A model generated the notes under the pieces. It was not told the origin of the DNA. It searched no databases and was given only the letters and a program-made list of their open reading frames with translations. Position numbers and translations under genes: made by a program. A stretch of DNA of 64,000 nucleotides from Martelella lutilitoris (GTDB taxonomy: Bacteria; Pseudomonadota; Alphaproteobacteria; Rhizobiales; Rhizobiaceae): contig NZ_VCLB01000006.1 in NCBI RefSeq assembly GCF_005924265.1, positions 331,253 through 395,252 on the forward strand. Direction: 5' to 3'. Below, one piece after another: positions 60,050 to 64,000 of this stretch (the first letter of the stretch is position 1; each line of letters opens with the position of its first letter).

Positions 60050-62412
60050 CTTCCTTTATCGAGAGCGGACGGCGCTTCCGTCTGAATGACCCAACACTGG
60101 CGCCCAACGCCGCAAGCTATCTCTGGAACCGCAAGATGATGATCCAGATGAGCGCACGCGGCTACGCCGTGAGCCAGTATATGGATCCCGAACCGCGCAA
60201 ATACGCCCATGTTCCCACCATTGCCGCACAGACCTTCATGCAGCCGGAACAGGATTATTTCCCGCATCATCCCGGCCGGTTTTTCTATGTTCGAGACAAT
60301 GACACCGGCGACCTGTTTTCGGCCCCTTACGAGCCGGTGCGTGCCAGGCTCGATCATTTCAGTTTCGAACCCGGCATTTCGGATATTCGCTGGGTGATCG
60401 AAAAAGATGGCGTGCGCGTTGAACTGCGGCTTGATCTCCCGGTCGCGGATGTCGCCGAAATCTGGTCGGTGCGGATCACCAACCTGACGGACGAGAAAAA
60501 GTCCCTTTCCCTCGTTCCGTTCTTTCCGGTCGGCTATTCGTCATGGATGAACCGCGGCGGCCATTTCGACGCCGATCTGAACGCCATCGTCTGCACCAGC
60601 GTGACGCCTTACCAGAAGGTGGAACAATACTTCAAAAACAAGCACCTGAAAGATATCACCTTTTTTGCCGCAGATCGAAAGCCCGACCATTTCGAGGTCG
60701 CACAGATTGCCTTCGAGGGCGAAGGCGGATTGCACAACCCGTCAGCCCTGCAGGATGGCGGGCATCTTGGGGGTGGAGACGCCAGCTACGAGAATCCGGC
60801 CGGCATCATGCAGTGGGATCTTTCTCTGGACGCCGGTGCGACCGAGGAATTTCGCTTTGTTTTCGGCCCGGCCTTCGACAAGGCCGAGATTGCGGCCCTG
60901 ACGGAGAAGTATATCGAGGGCAGCCTTGAAACCGTCCGTCGGGACTATGACGACTACATTCGCGCCGGGCTCGGGTCGCTGGAAATCCACACACCCGACG
61001 ATGACTTCGACCACTTCGTCAATTACTGGCTGCCGCGCCAGGTCTATTACCATGGCGACACCCATCGCCTGACCACCGATCCGCAGACCCGCAACTATCT
61101 GCAGGACGGACTCGGTATGATCTTCATCGCGCCGGAGCGGACGCGGGCTGCGATCCTCAGAACCGCCAGCCAGCAATTCTTCTCCGGCAAGGTGCCTGAC
61201 GGGATTCTGCTGCGGCCCGATACCGAGCTGAAATATATCAATCAGATTCCGCATACCGATCATGCCGTCTGGCTGGTTATCGCCACCAAGGCCTATATCG
61301 ACGAGACCGGTGACCGCGCAATTCTCGGTGAACGCGTCGCCTGGACCGACAGTGAAGAACAGGCAACGCTTTACGAACATGTGACGCGGGCGCTCCGTTT
61401 TCTCGCCGGCGAAGTCGATGAACGCAACCTGCCCTATATCGCCCAGGGGGACTGGTGCGACCCGATGAACATGGTCGGTTACAAGGGCAAGGGCGTTTCC
61501 GGTTGGCTGGCGGAAGCCGCAAGCTATGCGATGACGACTTGGGCCGGCATCTGCCGCACGGAAAACGACAACCACACCGCCGACTGGCTCGAGCAGGAAT
61601 CCAAAAAGCTCAACGACAGCATCAATCGCTACCTCTGGGACGGAAAATGGTATGCCCGCGGCATCACCGATGATGGTATCGCCTTCGGCGTTCAGGCTGA
61701 CACAGAAGGGCGGATCTATCTGAATGCCCAGAGCTGGGCCTTCCTGGCAGGCACAGCCGATCCGGAAAAACAGGCCAGCATGCTGCAAGCCATCGACAAC
61801 CAGCTCGACACCCCCTATGGCGCCGCCATGTTCGCGCCCGCCTATGCGGCCATGCGCGATGATGTCGGCCGCGTAACCCAGAAATGGCCCGGCAACGGCG
61901 AAAACGGCGCGGTCTACAATCACGCAGCCGCCTTCTACGCCGCCTCGCTCTACCACATCAAAGAGAAGGAGCGCGGCTTTGCGGTGCTCTCCAAGATGCT
62001 GACGCGACCGGACACGCGGGACATCAAGACCCGGGGTCAACTGCCGCTCTATGTACCCAACTATTATCGCGGCGCCTACTATCAGCATCCGCGCACGGCC
62101 GGCCGCTCCAGCAATCTGTTCAACACCGGGACCGCCTCCTGGTACTACCGCTTGGTCATCGAGCAGCTATGCGGACTGCGCGGCGATGGCGACGGCGTGA
62201 TCATCGATCCGCAGCCCCCGGGGGAGTGGGCGTCGTTCCGTTTCAGTCGGGTGTTCCGTGGTGCAACATTCGACGTCAGCATTGAAAAAGATGCTTCGTT
62301 GGCTAAGCCAACCATAACCGTCAACGCCGTTCTGCTTACGGAGAACAGACTGGAAGAGGTGGAACCCGGAAAAACCTACGCGGTCCTTGTTCGCCTCCCC
62401 GGCCAGTCGTGA
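60046..62412 (+). CDS. GH94-family glycoside phosphorylase (cellobiose phosphorylase-like)
   Basis: A 788-residue cytoplasmic enzyme expected to split a beta-glucoside with phosphate, yielding a sugar 1-phosphate. N-terminal beta-sandwich (SFEPGISDIRWVIEKDG, PFFPVGYSSWMN), then an (alpha/alpha)6 barrel with the catalytic Asp motif GDWCDPMN (residues 468-475; GDWND in many relatives) and IPHTDHAVW. C-terminal part: NGENGAVYNHAAAFYAASLY and NLFNTGTASWYYRL. Substrate could be cellobiose, a cellobionate or another beta-linked dimer. Start overlaps the LacI stop by 4 bp (ATGA). Confidence 0.88.
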   Translation: MTSFIESGRRFRLNDPTLAPNAASYLWNRKMMIQMSARGYAVSQYMDPEPRKYAHVPTIAAQTFMQPEQDYFPHHPGRFFYVRDNDTGDLFSAPYEPVRARLDHFSFEPGISDIRWVIEKDGVRVELRLDLPVADVAEIWSVRITNLTDEKKSLSLVPFFPVGYSSWMNRGGHFDADLNAIVCTSVTPYQKVEQYFKNKHLKDITFFAADRKPDHFEVAQIAFEGEGGLHNPSALQDGGHLGGGDASYENPAGIMQWDLSLDAGATEEFRFVFGPAFDKAEIAALTEKYIEGSLETVRRDYDDYIRAGLGSLEIHTPDDDFDHFVNYWLPRQVYYHGDTHRLTTDPQTRNYLQDGLGMIFIAPERTRAAILRTASQQFFSGKVPDGILLRPDTELKYINQIPHTDHAVWLVIATKAYIDETGDRAILGERVAWTDSEEQATLYEHVTRALRFLAGEVDERNLPYIAQGDWCDPMNMVGYKGKGVSGWLAEAASYAMTTWAGICRTENDNHTADWLEQESKKLNDSINRYLWDGKWYARGITDDGIAFGVQADTEGRIYLNAQSWAFLAGTADPEKQASMLQAIDNQLDTPYGAAMFAPAYAAMRDDVGRVTQKWPGNGENGAVYNHAAAFYAASLYHIKEKERGFAVLSKMLTRPDTRDIKTRGQLPLYVPNYYRGAYYQHPRTAGRSSNLFNTGTASWYYRLVIEQLCGLRGDGDGVIIDPQPPGEWASFRFSRVFRGATFDVSIEKDASLAKPTITVNAVLLTENRLEEVEPGKTYAVLVRLPGQS

Positions 62413-62514
62413 AGCGATGGTTTTCGCAACAAAAGGCGCGCCATCGGACACGGCCTGGCCCTTGCCCCGTCGAACGAATCCATTTTTGAGGCAATCTCTG
62501 GCCCACTGAGAGGA

Positions 62515-62720
62515 CCAGAGGTGGCAGTCAATGATCGCCGGTCGCTGGACTTCATGCCGGATCAGTTCAAGGCTGGCCGCAAGTTCCGGGTGCTGACCGT
62601 CGTCAATGACTGCGCCAGGGAATGCCTTGGCCTTGTCGCGGACAGATCGCTTTCCGGGCCGCGGGTTGCTCGTGAGCTGGACCAGATCATCCATGATGTG
62701 GCGTCGACGGGTCAGATCAC
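62515..62720 (+). mobile_element. IS3-family OrfB fragment
   Basis: Plus-strand relic of an IS3 transposase: RRSLDFMPDQFKAGRKFRVL (first catalytic Asp in SLDF), TVVNDCARECLGLVADRSLS, GPRVARELDQI. The remaining catalytic residues are missing. It starts and ends abruptly, marking another broken insertion near the right end of the accessory region. Confidence 0.85.
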
Positions 62721-62801
62721 ACCTGAACGAGATTTTTCCGGCATGCAGTTTCGAGTGCGGTCAACCTTGATGCTAGGATTGAACCAAGGAGCGACAACGA
62801 C

Positions 62802-63332
62802 TTAGCCGACGTCTCCACATCTCGATAGAATATTATCGACAACGGACGTAAGCGGTGCAGTGGCATCAATTGCCACCGCGTTCTTTGGAATGTCTTCTTT
62901 CGTGTGATGCAGCCGCTCAACCAATTCTCGTTCGGCTGGCTTTCCGCCAAACTCGTCTTCGGGCCGGTTCCCGAGTCGCCTCTTTAATGTCTTCAAGTCA
63001 ACTTCGAGAACGAAAACGGTGTCAAACAGTTCGATAAACTGATGGAAATTTCTTGAGCCGCCGCAGAAGAAGGAGATGGCCTGGCTTCGTTCGGCCACCA
63101 AGGATCTGACTTTGTCGACATCCCAAATATGATGTTCGTGTCCAAATGCCACATCCAAATGGCTATGATTATGCGCAGAACTTTCCAGCGGCTCCCCCGT
63201 CTTGGGATTGCCTTGATATGCCAACTCGCGATCGCCGTGGATGACGTGGTAGCCACGCTTTTGCAGTTCGGTGGCAACCGAGGTCTTTCCAGTTCCGGAA
63301 ACGCCTTCGATCAAATAGTTTCTGATACCCAC
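62802..63332 (-). CDS. P-loop kinase-like AAA family ATPase
   Basis: A 176-residue small P-loop protein of the nucleoside/shikimate kinase-like type. Walker A: YLIEGVSGTGKTSVATELQ at the N-terminus; a Walker-B-like FDTVFVLEVD and an Arg-rich lid TLKRRLGNRPEDEFGG follow. The protein substrate is not known; it could be a nucleotide, sugar or antibiotic kinase. It is visibly richer in A+T than its neighbours and lies between IS relics, which suggests transfer. Confidence 0.75.
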   Translation of the reverse strand: MGIRNYLIEGVSGTGKTSVATELQKRGYHVIHGDRELAYQGNPKTGEPLESSAHNHSHLDVAFGHEHHIWDVDKVRSLVAERSQAISFFCGGSRNFHQFIELFDTVFVLEVDLKTLKRRLGNRPEDEFGGKPAERELVERLHHTKEDIPKNAVAIDATAPLTSVVDNILSRCGDVG

Positions 63333-63517
63333 TTTGCTTCCGTTCTCGGAACCTTCTGATCCGCAGCCATGTTTAAGTTTCCCTGTCGCCTTCGGCGCAG
63401 AGCAAATACGGTATACAAATCGCGCGCGACATTCAGATTTCCGTCGCTTTACAGTTCAAAGACGCTTTTTGGTGCAGAGGACCTGACCGTTTGAGTTCGT
63501 ATTGAACCCATAGGTAT

Positions 63518-63842
63518 CTATGGACTGCCCCGGCCAACTAGCACCGAATAATTCCACGGCAAGAGTTCATCGATCCGGCTCTGCTTGTGACCGTTGACGA
63601 TAGCTGTGAGCGTGCTGGTCAGATAGGCTTGCGGAGCGACGGAATTGAGTTTGCAGGTCTCGATGAGAGAGGCGATTGCCGCCCAGTTTTCAGCTCCGGC
63701 TTCATGACCGGCGAAGAGAGCGTTTTTCCTGTTGAGCGCGATGGGTCTGATGGTTCGTTCGACGGTGTTGTTGTCGATCTCGATCCGCCCGTTGGTCAGG
63801 AACAGGCACAAGCCCTCCCAGGATTTGGCGATGTATTTCAGG
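63518..63842 (-). mobile_element. IS66 TnpC C-terminal fragment
   Basis: Minus-strand relic reading LKYIAKSWEGLCLFLTNGRI, EIDNNTVERTIRPIALNRKN, ALFAGHEAGAENWAAIASLI, ETCKLNSVAPQAYLTSTLTA and ending in the DELLPWNY motif of the IS66 C-terminal domain. The upstream three quarters of the transposase are gone. Break point near 63842, 50 bp from the tRNA terminator. Confidence 0.9.
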
Positions 63843-63888
63843 GGCTCAGGTCACTACTGCATCTCGCGACGTGTGCATCGGTGCAAAG

Positions 63889-63914
63889 CAAAAACCCCGC
63901 CGGTGTGGCGGGGC
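63889..63914 (-). terminator. Terminator of the tRNA-fMet gene
   Basis: On the minus strand GCCCCGCC and GGCGGGG form a 7-bp stem (63907-63913 with 63895-63901) with a 5-base loop, followed by TTTTTG. Confidence 0.8.
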
Positions 63915-63929
63915 TTTCGCAAGTAAAGT

Positions 63930-64000
<71 letters not shown>

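Noticed and set aside
60742..62088. A 448-codon minus-strand frame opposite the GH94 gene
   Set aside because: The plus strand has a clear GH94 protein with motifs throughout; the opposite frame is a shadow.

Overview
The window looks like an alphaproteobacterial chromosome of the order Hyphomicrobiales, probably Rhizobiaceae or a close relative. It is GC-rich and carries a CpdR cell-cycle response regulator of rhizobial type, a homologue of the Brucella Omp10 lipoprotein, an Hsp20 gene with a ROSE-like leader, a candidate small RNA of the alphaproteobacterial anti-Shine-Dalgarno kind, and several TRAP and CUT1 transporters. The genus cannot be fixed from sequence reading alone.

Layout, 1-33.2 kb (core-like). 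It begins with the 3' part of a sugar ABC ATPase, convergent with a dctQ-dctM-dctP TRAP operon. Next come a GAF-EAL phosphodiesterase, tRNA-Leu(CAG), a SelW-like thioredoxin-fold protein, a GFA protein, omp10, a periplasmic 5'-nucleotidase, hemH, the qmcA-nfeD pair, kdsD, an esterase and galU. The glutamate synthase genes gltB and gltD follow, separated by a VapBC toxin-antitoxin pair and a YbjQ protein. After that are a threonine aldolase, a four-gene bufferin-type locus (BufA precursor, MNIO/DUF692 enzyme, DUF2063 partner, DoxX membrane protein), hsp20, a lipase-like hydrolase, hisN, a candidate sRNA, an N-formylglutamate amidohydrolase, cpdR, tRNA-Val(GAC) and a GGDEF diguanylate cyclase.

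Layout, 33.2-63.9 kb (accessory). This segment starts and ends in insertion-sequence debris (IS66, IS3 and IS5 types). A 21-bp exact direct repeat of the 3' end of a tRNA-fMet gene lies at 33937-33957, and the tRNA gene itself runs off the right edge (63930-64000). The orientation is that of a tRNA-targeted integrative element of about 30 kb, although no integrase is visible. Inside are: an amidohydrolase pseudogene cut by IS5; an acyl-CoA catabolic module (enoyl-CoA hydratase, glutaryl-CoA-dehydrogenase-like enzyme, acyl-CoA synthetase, TauE exporter, LysR regulator, thiolase plus OB-fold partner, TAXI TRAP transporter); an MpaB-type oxygenase with a divergent TetR regulator; and a beta-glucoside/oligoglucan module (TetR, GH3, MFS, CUT1 ABC transporter, LacI, GH94 phosphorylase).

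How it works together. The accessory half adds two catabolic circuits, one for a carboxylic acid (import, CoA activation, dehydrogenation, hydration, thiolysis) and one for beta-linked glucosides (import, hydrolysis or phosphorolysis, local repressors). The core half holds central nitrogen assimilation, envelope sugar-nucleotide synthesis, heme synthesis, copper-handling peptide biosynthesis, heat shock and c-di-GMP control. All functions are read from motifs and gene context; no database search was run.
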